Source of the DNA: Streptococcus suis
Lineage (GTDB): Bacteria; Bacillota; Bacilli; Lactobacillales; Streptococcaceae
NCBI RefSeq assembly: GCF_017601095.1
Contig: NZ_JAGFUX010000001.1
Coordinates: 234,118 to 298,117, forward strand
DNA: 64,000 nucleotides
Direction of reading: 5' to 3'
Both the position numbers and the translations under genes were made by a program. The notes beneath the pieces are model-generated. The model saw only the letters and a program-made list of their open reading frames with translations. It had not been told where the DNA came from and ran no database searches. Below are positions 37,195 through 46,659 of the stretch, one piece after another (positions within the stretch are counted from its first letter, which is position 1; each line of letters begins with the position of its first letter).

Positions 37195-38427
37195 ATGCTA
37201 GAAATCGAACTCAAACAATTCTTTAGACAGAAAAAACTTGTTTTCCTCATGTTTCTTCTAGGCGCTCTGCTTTTGGGCCAATCCCTTTATTTCTCCTACA
37301 ACCATCAGGTAGCAAAAGAAGAAAAGGTTCAATACTACCAGCAATTCCTGTCCAGATTCGAGCATCTTGGGGATGAAATCGAGGCAGCCTACCAACAAGA
37401 GCTAATTGATGAGGCTAGCTATCAAGAGGAAAAAGAGTTTATTGAGGGCTATTTAGATACTTACAAAATGGAACTGGAAGCAGTTGAAAAGGAAGATTGG
37501 AATTATTTTTACACGAAAAATATTCAGAATCTCTTTAGAGATGGTGCTTATGTCTCCACGACCTATGATAGTTATGATATTCCTAGCCAGACGATTGAAA
37601 ACACTGTTGCAGTTTCCCGCTATCTAAAAGAGCTCCAACTACCTACTGCCTTTCCTGTTGATTATTTCCTGACCGAATTTGATCAGTTTGAGACTGAGGC
37701 TGACAGGGAATTAATCTATCGACTGGGCAAGCAGGCTCTAAAAGGTACTAGTCATCAGATTTGGTTTAGCCTGAAAGGTTGGGGAATTCTCTACCTACTT
37801 CCACTTTTTCTTCTGCTCTTTGCTGATTTTTATACAAAAGATCAAACAGGGCTCAATCGGCAACGGCGCTTCCTAAAAACTGTGGGCTTGTCACCTCGAA
37901 CCATCATTAGTCACAAGGCCCTTGCCTTTCTTGGACTCTTCCTTTTCTCTTATATAACTGTTTATACTCTTCACTATTCAATCATTTTTCTGGTAAATGG
38001 CGCCTCTAGCTGGTCCTACCCTATCACTCACTATATCTCAAATGGAATCGATACCTTTGTCCCTCATTCCCAGGTGGAGCTAATCATCAAGCCGATTTAT
38101 CAGGCAGTTTTGATCAGTTTTGGGCTGGAACTTCTCTATCTCTTTTTAATCCTCGGTTTGGCTCAATTGGTGACACATGTGACAAAAAGTCCCTTGGCTG
38201 GCTGTCTATTGACCTTGGGTTTTGCCCTCGGAGGATCTTGGATCCAGCATCCTTTAAATCCTTTTGCCCTTTGGAATGCTGGCGCTATCGCAGATGGCAG
38301 CCTACTGGTTCATACCAATAACCAGCAATTCTCCTTCTCCCATGCCTACCTTGTTCTTTCTATTGCAAGTTGCTTGGTCTATGGACTACTCTATTTCAGT
38401 CTCACTCACGATACTAGGGAGGTTTAA
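37195..38427 (+). CDS. ABC-2-type membrane permease, 410 aa
   Basis: Membrane subunit of an ABC exporter. One N-terminal span (KLVFLMFLLGALLLGQSLYFS, residues 14-34), a large charged extracytoplasmic region (about 35-190, rich in Glu/Gln/Tyr), then five or six spans to the C-terminus, the ABC-2 layout. Starts at ATG 37195 with AAGGAG. Followed without gap by the ATPase gene. Substrate unknown; possibilities are antimicrobial peptides or lipids. Confidence 0.8.
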   Translation: MLEIELKQFFRQKKLVFLMFLLGALLLGQSLYFSYNHQVAKEEKVQYYQQFLSRFEHLGDEIEAAYQQELIDEASYQEEKEFIEGYLDTYKMELEAVEKEDWNYFYTKNIQNLFRDGAYVSTTYDSYDIPSQTIENTVAVSRYLKELQLPTAFPVDYFLTEFDQFETEADRELIYRLGKQALKGTSHQIWFSLKGWGILYLLPLFLLLFADFYTKDQTGLNRQRRFLKTVGLSPRTIISHKALAFLGLFLFSYITVYTLHYSIIFLVNGASSWSYPITHYISNGIDTFVPHSQVELIIKPIYQAVLISFGLELLYLFLILGLAQLVTHVTKSPLAGCLLTLGFALGGSWIQHPLNPFALWNAGAIADGSLLVHTNNQQFSFSHAYLVLSIASCLVYGLLYFSLTHDTREV

Positions 38428-39306
38428 ATGATGAAATTAGCCATTCACAATCTATCAAAAACCTATGGAAAACGTAGCATTCTAGATCAATTGTCTCTAG
38501 AAATTGACCGACCAGGGATTTGGGCGCTGATCGGTCCAAACGGGGCAGGAAAAACAACCTTATTGGACTGCATCGCCAACCTCCAAACACCCGACCAAGG
38601 TAGCATTGATATTCTAGGACTGCCAAATACCGATCGAAAAATCTATCAAAAGTTTGCTTATTTACAAGACAACCGCATTCTCTACCCTGAATTAACTGGC
38701 TTAGAGCATTTAAAATTCGTGCAAAAGGCACAAGGATTGGATAAAGAACGAACTGCACAGGTCATTGAAGAAATCGGAATTGCAGACTATGTCCATCGAC
38801 CTGTCAAATCCTACTCACTTGGTATGAAGCAACACCTCTTGCTAGCTCTTGGAATCATGATTGAGCCTGAACTGATTCTCTTGGATGAACCACTCAATGG
38901 ACTCGACCCAGCCAGCTATATCCAAACCCGGAATTTACTGCTAAAAATGGCAAAAAATGGATCAACAATCATCGTCTCCTCTCATCACCTCAACGAAGTG
39001 GATCAACTGACTGACCAGCTCCTTTTTTTGAAAAATGGTAAATTAATCGAACGAAGCTTATCGACAGTAGGGCAGGTTTATCAAATTGATACTAGTGACA
39101 ATCAGTTAGCTTTTCAAGCTCTTTCAAAGACTTTTCCCCTCTATCTGAAAGACAATCTGATACAAATCGATAGTCATGAAGTCAGTCTTGATCAGGTGAT
39201 GCGGGCCCTGACAAGTCTCCCAATCCAATTACTCTCTATCCATCCTGTTCAAGGTCAAGCTGAGCGGCTCTATACAGAAATTTTCGGAGAGGAGAAAAAA
39301 GAATGA
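38428..39306 (+). CDS. ABC transporter ATPase, 292 aa
   Basis: Cytoplasmic ATP-hydrolysing subunit. Walker A IGPNGAGKTTLLD (about 37-49), Q-loop FAYLQDNRILYP, signature KSYSLGMKQHLLLALG (Y-S-L-G-M), Walker B ELILLDEPLNGLDP, and switch His in IIVSSHHLNEVDQL. Resembles CcmA/BcrA-type exporter ATPases. ATG immediately after the stop of the permease gene; its end overlaps the second permease by 4 nt. Confidence 0.95.
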   Translation: MMKLAIHNLSKTYGKRSILDQLSLEIDRPGIWALIGPNGAGKTTLLDCIANLQTPDQGSIDILGLPNTDRKIYQKFAYLQDNRILYPELTGLEHLKFVQKAQGLDKERTAQVIEEIGIADYVHRPVKSYSLGMKQHLLLALGIMIEPELILLDEPLNGLDPASYIQTRNLLLKMAKNGSTIIVSSHHLNEVDQLTDQLLFLKNGKLIERSLSTVGQVYQIDTSDNQLAFQALSKTFPLYLKDNLIQIDSHEVSLDQVMRALTSLPIQLLSIHPVQGQAERLYTEIFGEEKKE

Positions 39307-40175
39307 GCTTGTTTCCGTTTTTTCTACGACGTTTGCTGCGTCACCATATCCTGCTAATCTCCTTCTTAGCCATCAGTGGACTCGTTTTTGGGCTATCTTA
39401 TCGCACCCTTTTTCAAGCCGACCAGTTGGCTCAGGAAGAACGACAAGAACTTATCCGTCTAAACAAGGAAAGTAGCCAAGCCCTCTTGCCAGAAAATCGA
39501 GCGAAGAAAGATTGGACAGCTGAGATGGAAAATCACTACCGAACAGTGATGCAATTATCTGCAGATTACCTAGAAAAAGAACACCTGGAAGGAAAAAGTC
39601 AAACGGTAGTCCGCCTACAATTGGAACTTTACAGGCAACTACTGACTTGGAAACAAGCAGGACAGCAAGTATACGGTTTTACCCTGAACCAACTTCAGGA
39701 AGAAACCTTCCTTCTCGGCGAACTGGTCAGCAGGAACAAAATCCATCGCTATCAGAAAGCTCCTAAAGATTTCTACTTGTTATTAAGCAATCTCTTTCCA
39801 TCTCTTTATTACGTTTTCCCCTTGCTGCTTATTGCTCATGCCCTTTGGTTGGTCATTTCCGACCGCAAACACCACCGCAGTTTTTTAATCATGAATCAAA
39901 TTAGCCCGGCATCCTACTCTACCCATCTCAGTTTGACCTGCTTGGGTCTAGGACTGGCTTGGTTCACTTGCTTATTGATAAGCTTATATATTTCTTCTCG
40001 TCTATTTTCCTTTAGCTTCCAACTGGACTATCCCATACTACAACCAGGCTTAACCAGCCAGCCTGTTTGGAAACAATTGATGGTATTCTCAGGTTATTTC
40101 TTTGCAATCTTGTTCAGCTCGACTTTGATAATCAAACTAGTGGCACAATGGCTACTTCATTCAAGAAAAAGCTAA
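39303..40175 (+). CDS. Second membrane subunit of the ABC exporter, 290 aa
   Basis: One N-terminal span (ILLISFLAISGLVFGLSYRTL, residues 16-36), an extracytoplasmic helical region about 37-165, and four spans in the C-terminal half (LFPSLYYVFPLLLIAHALWLVI onwards), so the topology resembles the 410-aa permease in shorter form. ATG overlaps the ATPase stop by 4 nt. Together the three genes make a heteromeric exporter; no regulator or peptide gene is adjacent. Confidence 0.8.
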   Translation: MSLFPFFLRRLLRHHILLISFLAISGLVFGLSYRTLFQADQLAQEERQELIRLNKESSQALLPENRAKKDWTAEMENHYRTVMQLSADYLEKEHLEGKSQTVVRLQLELYRQLLTWKQAGQQVYGFTLNQLQEETFLLGELVSRNKIHRYQKAPKDFYLLLSNLFPSLYYVFPLLLIAHALWLVISDRKHHRSFLIMNQISPASYSTHLSLTCLGLGLAWFTCLLISLYISSRLFSFSFQLDYPILQPGLTSQPVWKQLMVFSGYFFAILFSSTLIIKLVAQWLLHSRKS

Positions 40176-40224
40176 GCTTCAGACCTCCCCTTCTACCACT
40201 CTAAAATTATCATTCTATCATCAA

Positions 40225-40250
40225 AAAACTCCTAGAATTCTAGGAGTTTT
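40225..40250. terminator. Bidirectional terminator after the exporter operon
   Basis: Perfect inverted repeat AAAACTCCTAGAA / TTCTAGGAGTTTT between convergent genes. Confidence 0.9.
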
Positions 40251-40279
40251 ACTGTATATTGAACGCTTAGTGTTAAGAT

Positions 40280-41095
40280 TTATTGCTGAATAGAAAGATC
40301 ATATGCTTCTTGAACAAATTGATCCATTTTACCAGATTCAACTAAGTCTTTCACAATGGTATCAATTTTTTCCTTCAAGGCTTCACTTCCTTTTGGCATG
40401 GCAATAGCATAGGCATCTGAATAGCTACTTGTTACTTCGACATCAAGAAGCATTAAGTCATCATTTTTGGCAACATAGGCCATAGCAATTGGTTCTTCAA
40501 ATACGACCGCATCTAATTGTTGCGACTTGAGCTGATTGACCAGCTCACCATTTGACGTTAGAGAGACGATGGTAGCTGAAGTAAATTTCTCTTTGGCTAT
40601 TTGCTCTTGAATGGAACCTTTTTGTGTCCCAAAGCTGGCTGTTGCTAAGGAATCAAGATCGGTAAATTCATTCACATCCGACTTGTTGATGATAATTTTA
40701 TTTGTCGAGGTGTAATAAGGGAGAGAGAAGTCGAATACCTTTGCCCGTTCCTCAGTGGCTGATATTCCAGAAATCGCAATATCTGCTTTTCCGTTTTGAA
40801 CGCTGGTTAAGACATTATCAAAACTCATTGCTGAAAATTCAACTTCCACACCCAGTTCCTCACCGATAACCTTCGCCAATTCGATATCTGCTCCAACCAA
40901 GGTATCTTTTCCATCCACCAAGGTCTTAAATTCAAAAGGTGCAAATTCAGGACTCAAGGCCACAACCAGACTGCCTTTTTCCTCAATTTTTGACAGAGAT
41001 GTGTCCTCAGTATCAGTTGCAGAACTCCCACAAGCTACCAAGGTCATAGCAGCTACTGCTGTAAAACTTGCCATTACAATCTTTTTCAAATTCAT
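40280..41095 (-). CDS. Amino-acid ABC transporter substrate-binding lipoprotein, 271 aa
   Basis: Second solute-binding family 3 lipoprotein. Signal peptide MNLKKIVMASFTAVAAMTLVACG with lipobox LVAC; then SLVVALSPEFAPFEFKTLVDGKD, VGADIELAKVIGEELGVEVEF, FDNVLTSVQNGKADIAISGISATEERAKVFDFSLPYY. It aligns along its whole length with the protein at 36104. I start at ATG 41095, which has AAGGAG; an upstream in-frame Met has none. No transport partner gene beside it. Confidence 0.92.
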   Translation of the reverse strand: MNLKKIVMASFTAVAAMTLVACGSSATDTEDTSLSKIEEKGSLVVALSPEFAPFEFKTLVDGKDTLVGADIELAKVIGEELGVEVEFSAMSFDNVLTSVQNGKADIAISGISATEERAKVFDFSLPYYTSTNKIIINKSDVNEFTDLDSLATASFGTQKGSIQEQIAKEKFTSATIVSLTSNGELVNQLKSQQLDAVVFEEPIAMAYVAKNDDLMLLDVEVTSSYSDAYAIAMPKGSEALKEKIDTIVKDLVESGKMDQFVQEAYDLSIQQ

Positions 41096-41213
41096 ACTTA
41101 TTCTCCTTCCATTCAAAAAACGTATATTTATACCCACTTCATTTGATAGCCCATCGGGCTTTAAAACCTATAATAACCATATTTTTCCACCGTTCTCATT
41201 AAAAGATGTTCTC

Positions 41214-41242
41214 AGTATAATTTATTTTTATACATTTGTCAA
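41214..41242 (-). promoter_or_regulatory. Promoter of the second binding-protein gene
   Basis: TTGACA (41237-41242), 17-nt spacer, TATACT (41214-41219) on the minus strand; about 118 nt of leader precede ATG 41095. Confidence 0.8.
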
Positions 41243-41317
41243 CATGAAAGTGAATATTTATTCATTTTTTGTATCTTTTGAAAAAAATAAAAAAGAAACC
41301 GGTTTGAAACCTGTTTC

Positions 41318-41665
41318 TTAACGATAATTCTTATCCCACTCTCCCTTATCATCTTTTTGGGTATAAAAAAATTCCGACAAATCAGGGCTATCCATGACTT
41401 TGAGGACTTCAAGCAGGTCATAGGCTAGGTCCATGTTTGCCAGCTCTGCCTTGTCCACCCACAAAACCTCACCTTCTTCTGAGGAACGAATCTGCCCAGA
41501 AAAGTCAGTCGCCTTGTAGAGCAAGACCATGTAGCGATGACCATCCTGATCAGGCCAATGCTTAATACCAACTAGACGGGCCTTGTGAATGACCAAGCCA
41601 GTTTCTTCCTGAACCTCACGGACCACTGAATCGTGGAAATTTTCGCCTTCTTCAACGTGACCCTC
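41318..41665 (-). pseudogene. NUDIX hydrolase (MutT-like) gene, 5' part lost at the element junction
   Basis: Minus strand reads GHVEEGENFHDSVVREVQEETGL, a complete NUDIX box (Gx5Ex7REUxEExGU), then 95 further residues to a normal stop at 41318. Upstream of the box the frame meets a TAA at 41666-41668 and all similarity ends, because foreign DNA begins there. The residues normally before the box (about 30-40, with the start codon) should be at the far end of the element, off this window. Enzymes of this family clean oxidised or unusual nucleotides. Confidence 0.85.
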
Positions 41666-41672
41666 TTATGTC
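41658..41672. other. Left junction (att site) of the mobile element
   Basis: The NUDIX reading frame is continuous up to about 41663, where a Gly codon of the usual PGGHVE motif should stand but GAG is found; from 41666 on the sequence is element DNA. The exact crossover dinucleotide cannot be fixed from one end. Candidates lie in the GAGGGTCAC stretch on the minus strand. Confidence 0.65.
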
Positions 41673-41739
41673 AAGTAACTGACACTATTTATTTACTAGA
41701 TTTCACACTAATTGTATCACAAATCAACCTATCAAGAAA

Positions 41740-41768
41740 GAGACTTGATACGATTCAAGTCTCCTCTT
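41740..41768 (-). terminator. Terminator after the recombinase operon
   Basis: Minus strand GAGACTTGA, 6-nt loop, TCAAGTCTC then TTTCTTG, just past the last recombinase stop. Confidence 0.8.
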
Positions 41769-41771
41769 CAA

Positions 41772-43208
41772 CTATTTATAGATAACTGTAAAAAATCCGA
41801 GGCAGTCAACAACTACTTTTTCAATGTGAGTGCTAACTATTTCTTTTGTTAACCTATCATTACTCAACAACTGAAATGTATTAACTTCTTTCAGCTGTTC
41901 TTCTAAATTCCTAACAGTTTTGTCTATTACCATTTTCTTAGTAATGTAATCCTCCCTAGTCATCAGGCTATCCTTGTAGTCTTGGAAAAAGGATAGTTTT
42001 TGTCTCTTTAATCGCTCAATCTCTCTAAGAACTCTAGTCTTAGAAGCAATTCGACGAGGCTTAACCACCTCTTGTCCAAGCTTCTCCTTGATTGATTGTT
42101 CTATCCTATCTACTCGGCAGGACTTCATTTTTTCACCTTGTCCTTTACAATAGCGACAGGAAAAATATTGGTAACCTTGATGATTGTAATGTCCAATTAA
42201 AGAATGGTCACAATGCTCGCAACGAATAAGACCTGTCAAAATACTAGGAATTTTCGTAGGCTGAGAGTTTTTTTTCTGGGTAACCTTCTTAGCTTTTAAT
42301 CGAGCAACTTGTTCAAATAGTTCTGCCGAAATAATCGCTTCGTGATTATTCTCAATTCGCTCCCACTCTGATTCTGGTAGAAAAACATGCTTCCCCCTTA
42401 TGTAGGTTCGAGTATTATAGAGATAAGTTCCCTTATAGGCTTCATTCTTCAAAATTTGAGCAACATTTATTACGCTCCATACATTTCTCTCTTGCTCTCT
42501 TGTTAGTCGGAGAGACTTTTCGTAACGTGCCTGACTAATTTGCATTTTTCGCTCTGCAGGGGTAATGACTTGTTCCTTATTCAAGATGCGAGCAATCTTT
42601 TGATAACTATTACCATCAAGGTACAAGGTAAAAATACGTCTAACAATTGGTGCAACTGCCTCATCAATGATAATCTTGAATCGGTCTTCTGGATCCTTGA
42701 TATAGCCAAATGGTGGCAACCAACTCATGTTTTTTCCAGAGCGTTTCATGCTGTTCATCGCACTTTTAACTTTCTCTGAAACATCCTTGGCATAAAATTC
42801 ATTAAGCAAATTCTTAAAGGGAACGTCAATCTCTACACCATTATTCTCTGAAGTCAGGCTATCATATTGGTCATTTAGGGCAACGAACCTCACACCTAGA
42901 AAGGGAAATATATTTTCCAGATAGTTCCCTAACTCCAGATAATCACGCATAAATCGTGAGAGGTCTTTAACAATAATATGACGAATCTCGCCAGATTTTA
43001 CTCTGACCATCAATCTCTGAAAAGCAGGGCGATTGACGCTTGTCCCTGAGAAACCGTCATCCACAAATTCTTCCCGCAGAAAGTTTTGAAAATCAGACGA
43101 ATTATCAAGAAAATGATGAAGCAAGTATCTTTGATTGACAATAGAATTGCTTTCATCAGTTCCAGCCTCATCGACAGATAGTCTAAGATATAAAGCCACT
43201 TTAGACAT
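41772..43208 (-). CDS. Large serine recombinase, third of three, 478 aa
   Basis: Site-specific recombinase for integration and excision. Resolvase domain with the catalytic Ser in ALYLRLSVDE (Ser11), then IIVKDLSRFMRDYLELGNYLE with the arginine active-site motif; recombinase domain with YQKIARILNKE; zinc ribbon CEHCDHSLIGHYNHQGYQYFSCRYC; C-terminal coiled coil of Arg/Lys/Leu. I start at ATG 43208 (AGGAGG 8 nt upstream); it overlaps the stop of the preceding recombinase by 8 nt. It is nearest the att site. Confidence 0.9.
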   Translation of the reverse strand: MSKVALYLRLSVDEAGTDESNSIVNQRYLLHHFLDNSSDFQNFLREEFVDDGFSGTSVNRPAFQRLMVRVKSGEIRHIIVKDLSRFMRDYLELGNYLENIFPFLGVRFVALNDQYDSLTSENNGVEIDVPFKNLLNEFYAKDVSEKVKSAMNSMKRSGKNMSWLPPFGYIKDPEDRFKIIIDEAVAPIVRRIFTLYLDGNSYQKIARILNKEQVITPAERKMQISQARYEKSLRLTREQERNVWSVINVAQILKNEAYKGTYLYNTRTYIRGKHVFLPESEWERIENNHEAIISAELFEQVARLKAKKVTQKKNSQPTKIPSILTGLIRCEHCDHSLIGHYNHQGYQYFSCRYCKGQGEKMKSCRVDRIEQSIKEKLGQEVVKPRRIASKTRVLREIERLKRQKLSFFQDYKDSLMTREDYITKKMVIDKTVRNLEEQLKEVNTFQLLSNDRLTKEIVSTHIEKVVVDCLGFFTVIYK

Positions 43209-44817
43209 TGTCTGCACCTCCTATCTGACAGCGAAAAGTAATCGTTACTTGTTTATTCACGTCAACTTCGATGCGTTCAATAATTGCCTGTAATAGTTCT
43301 GAGGTTAGAGTCTCTGTTTCTTGGCATTGAGTTAGCGATTTTACCCAACTTATCTGCTTCTGATGTGCTTCTTCCAGTTGCCCGATAGCCGTCTCACAAT
43401 GTCTTATTTCCTGTGATAGTGTCTCGATTTGGGCTTCCTTTCCGGATTTTTGAGTGAGATAGATTACTTTGTCCGTTCGTACCAAACTATATGAAGCATA
43501 TAAGTCACTTATTTCTTCTCGTAATCGTAAGATAGCTTGTTGGTGTTGTCTTAATTGCCTATAATAAACCTTAATACAATCATCTTTTTTAGTTTTCAAC
43601 TTAGACAGTAGCTGCTCAGCTATTCCTAAACGTTCGATTTCTGCTTGAAGCAACTCTGAGATTATTTTATCCAAAGCTATCTCACTAATATAAACCGTCT
43701 GTTTTTCAGATGTTTGAGGATCATAAACATAGTCCGTGAAGTAATAATAATCATAGTCAGATTTCTGATTTGAAAAGTGACGACAATAGCGATACATTTG
43801 CTTAGAATTTCCTTGAGCATAAATCAATCCCTTGTATCGATTAGTCGTCTTAGGCTGTGTCCTTTTTTTAATACTCCGTCTGCTCTGAAGATAGGCAACG
43901 ATTTTATCATATTCTTCTCGAGTAATATAAGCTTCATGAGCGTATTCAAATCGAATATAATCCGTCTCCGTAAGAGTTTTATTGGCTTTACGCTGCACAA
44001 GATGTCCCTGGTAAACAGGACTTTGGATTAAACGAAGGATAGTCGAATTTCTCCACTCTGTTCGATCACCTTCGCTACGATAGAGTTGTCCAGTTCGCCT
44101 ATATACGGTTGGAACTGCAACTCTAGCTTTATTGAGATATGCCGTTACTTTACTAATGGATTTTCCTTGGGCTAAAATATCGAAAGCTGTTCTTAAAATC
44201 GGCTTTACAAGAGAGTCTATCATCAGTTTGACACCATGTTCTTGTTTGTCCAACTGATACCCATAGGGGGCAAAACTTCCAATAAAATAGCCATGACTAG
44301 CTTGGTAAATATGGCTAGCTGTCACTTTCTTTGAAATATCCTTAGAATAAAGGTCGTTAACCAAATTCTTGATTTCTACCTCAAACGACTTCTTTTCTTC
44401 AAATCCGTTAAGGGTATCAAGGTTATCATTGATAGAGATGAAACGAACACCCAAGAAAGGGAAAACTTTATCAATAAGACGCCCCATCTCAATATAATCC
44501 CTACCTAGACGTGATAAGTCTCTAATCAGAATACAATTGATAAGGCCCTTTTTGACATCTTCCATCATTTCTTGAAAGGCAGGGCGATTAAACTTCGTGC
44601 CTGAATACTCATAGTCAGTATATGTCTTAACAACCATTAAGCCCTTATCTTTGGCGAATGTTCTCGCCAAGCTTTCTTGTGTCTCTAATGACTGTGATTT
44701 ATTTCTCCAAGTTTCTGTTCTTTCCTTCGATAATCTAATGTAAATACCAGTTCGATAAGTTGTAACCTGAATGGTCTCTGTTTCTTCTGTACGGTAGCGG
44801 TTCTTCGTGCGAGCCAT
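43201..44817 (-). CDS. Large serine recombinase, second of three, 538 aa
   Basis: Recombinase with catalytic Ser in GIYIRLSKERTE (near residue 30, after an N-terminal extension of about 20 residues), CILIRDLSRLGRDYIEMGRLIDK, and a recombinase domain. The zinc-ribbon position (KGLIYAQGNSKQMYRYCRHFSNQKSDYDYYYF, residues about 325-355) has lost the paired cysteines seen in its two neighbours, so it may be specialised or dependent on them. C-terminal coiled coil retained. ATG 44817 overlaps the preceding stop by one base (TGATG), with GGAGG upstream. Confidence 0.88.
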   Translation of the reverse strand: MARTKNRYRTEETETIQVTTYRTGIYIRLSKERTETWRNKSQSLETQESLARTFAKDKGLMVVKTYTDYEYSGTKFNRPAFQEMMEDVKKGLINCILIRDLSRLGRDYIEMGRLIDKVFPFLGVRFISINDNLDTLNGFEEKKSFEVEIKNLVNDLYSKDISKKVTASHIYQASHGYFIGSFAPYGYQLDKQEHGVKLMIDSLVKPILRTAFDILAQGKSISKVTAYLNKARVAVPTVYRRTGQLYRSEGDRTEWRNSTILRLIQSPVYQGHLVQRKANKTLTETDYIRFEYAHEAYITREEYDKIVAYLQSRRSIKKRTQPKTTNRYKGLIYAQGNSKQMYRYCRHFSNQKSDYDYYYFTDYVYDPQTSEKQTVYISEIALDKIISELLQAEIERLGIAEQLLSKLKTKKDDCIKVYYRQLRQHQQAILRLREEISDLYASYSLVRTDKVIYLTQKSGKEAQIETLSQEIRHCETAIGQLEEAHQKQISWVKSLTQCQETETLTSELLQAIIERIEVDVNKQVTITFRCQIGGADNV

Positions 44818-46391
44818 CAAACCACCTCCGTTTCCAGATGTGAAAACTGTTGGAGCATATCCATCTCTTTCATATCATGAATGACTAGCGTAATCTCATG
44901 GTCTTCTCCAATATCAATCCGATCTAAGAGAGAAACCAATGTCAAGCGGTTTAAGTAGTCTGTGTCTCTCAACTCACTTAACTGCTTCAACCAAGCTTCC
45001 TTATCTTGAAGCTTATGATAGAGTTCCTGAGCCAATCCTTTTTTAAGAGCAATGGTTTCTTCAACCTGCTTCAGCTTTTGGCGATAATGTCGCTGAAATT
45101 CCTGATACTCCGACTCATTGATAAGACCATCATCTAGGTCCACATACAGGGAGTGGAGTAATCGCTCATACTTCTTTCGTTCGGTCACTAGTAGCGTAAA
45201 GTCAATTTCAAGAAATGACTCTTCTGACAGATAGTCAGGGATACGTTCAATCAGATAGGACTTCCACTCTAGGTGTTGAGCTATCAAGGTTGAAATGACT
45301 TCCAGTAGACTATCGTGCTTAATAGCGTGACGGCTACAACCTTGTCCCTTGTTGTATGTACTACAAATGTACTGATTAGTCTCTGTTTGCTTGTAACGGA
45401 CTTTTCGCTGTATCATCTGCGATTGACAGTCTTTACAAAAGAGTAAGCCTACAAACAAGGAAGGCTGACCTTTTCCATTCTTGACATCTCTAAGTAATAA
45501 GCGATTGGCAATCTCAAAGGTGCTTTCAGATACAATACCTTCATGTGTGTTATCTACCCGCACCCAGTCATCTGGACTGACCTTTAGAGACTGTTGCGAT
45601 TTGTAATTCAGTTTCGTATGTTTTCCCTGCTCCAAAGTCCCTGTATAAACTCTATTGACCAGAATACGATTAACCAATTTGGCACTCCACTGATTAGAGG
45701 TACCATAAAATCCCTTGTAATTTTCTTGACAAGATTTCTTATGTTGAAGTGGGGTTGCGATGCCAGCTTGATTAAGATAAGTAGCAATCCTATTTGAAGA
45801 ATACCCCTCTAGCTTGAGCGTAAAGATTTTTTCAATGATAGGACGAATACTCTCATCCACTACTAGGTGGTTCCTCTCGTTATCGTCTTTGCAATAACCG
45901 TAAGGAGCAAATGCTCCTATAAATTCTCCGTTCTGGCGCTTAGCCTTTTGTGTGCTACGGACTTTCATGGAAATATCCCGACAGTAGCTATCATTGATAA
46001 GACTTTTAATCGGCAGAACTAGGTGTGTTTCATTTGTATCCGCAGTCAAGCTATCATAATGATCATTGACCGAGATAAACCTCACACCAATAGAAGGGAA
46101 GATCCTTTGAATATACTTCCCAGTCTCAATATAGTCTCGCCCAAACCGAGATAAGTCTTTGACGATAATTGTATCTATCCTTTTCTCATTAACCATTGTC
46201 ATCATGCGGTTGAAATCAGGACGATTAAAGGTTAAACCACTAATACCATCATCTACAAATTCTTCTAAAATGATAAGGTCATGCTTTTCAGCGTAGTCTC
46301 TTAAAAGTGAACGCTGATTGACAATGGAGTTACTTTCGATATTATCTCCATCATCTCGTGATAGGCGTAAATAAATACAGGCTTGTGTCAT
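44817..46391 (-). CDS. Large serine recombinase, first of three, 524 aa
   Basis: First gene of the recombinase operon. Catalytic Ser in CIYLRLSRDDGDNIESNSIV (Ser11), IIVKDLSRFGRDYIETGKYIQ, recombinase domain YSSNRIATYLNQAGIATP, zinc ribbon LLFCKDCQSQM ... YICSTYNKGQGCSRH, and a coiled coil with a C-terminal DNA-contact region. I chose ATG 46391, which has AAGGAG 6 nt upstream, rather than the longer frame. Three tandem serine recombinases acting together are known from several streptococcal ICEs. Confidence 0.9.
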   Translation of the reverse strand: MTQACIYLRLSRDDGDNIESNSIVNQRSLLRDYAEKHDLIILEEFVDDGISGLTFNRPDFNRMMTMVNEKRIDTIIVKDLSRFGRDYIETGKYIQRIFPSIGVRFISVNDHYDSLTADTNETHLVLPIKSLINDSYCRDISMKVRSTQKAKRQNGEFIGAFAPYGYCKDDNERNHLVVDESIRPIIEKIFTLKLEGYSSNRIATYLNQAGIATPLQHKKSCQENYKGFYGTSNQWSAKLVNRILVNRVYTGTLEQGKHTKLNYKSQQSLKVSPDDWVRVDNTHEGIVSESTFEIANRLLLRDVKNGKGQPSLFVGLLFCKDCQSQMIQRKVRYKQTETNQYICSTYNKGQGCSRHAIKHDSLLEVISTLIAQHLEWKSYLIERIPDYLSEESFLEIDFTLLVTERKKYERLLHSLYVDLDDGLINESEYQEFQRHYRQKLKQVEETIALKKGLAQELYHKLQDKEAWLKQLSELRDTDYLNRLTLVSLLDRIDIGEDHEITLVIHDMKEMDMLQQFSHLETEVV

Positions 46392-46491
46392 TGTTTTCTC
46401 CTTAATCGATATTCTTAGGTGCGGATCGATCAAGGATTAAAGTTCTACCATTCTATTTTACATAATGTACTGTTAATTGTCCGCTAAAAGT

Positions 46492-46632
46492 TTATATTTT
46501 CTCTAACTTTTTGCCAAGTAAATCATCTAAAATATCCGTTAGACTTAGTGGCTTATCGGTAATCTTTACCGTTACCTTGTAGCCTTCAATGACCACCTGC
46601 GATGTCTCATTTTCTGTTGTTGTTTTTGTCAT
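46492..46632 (-). CDS. Small element-encoded protein, 46 aa
   Basis: ATG 46632 to TAA 46492 encodes MTKTTTENETSQVVIEGYKV, then TVKITDKPLSLTDILDDLLG and KKLEKI. A short acidic/Thr-rich head, a VxIxGYxVTVKI beta-like segment and an amphipathic C-terminal helix. TAAGGAATA is 11 nt upstream. It precedes the three recombinase genes in the same direction, the place where small recombination-associated or excision proteins are often found. I do not recognise it. A structured leader lies just upstream. Confidence 0.65.
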   Translation of the reverse strand: MTKTTTENETSQVVIEGYKVTVKITDKPLSLTDILDDLLGKKLEKI

Positions 46633-46659
46633 ACTATATTATTCCTTAAATTTAAAATA

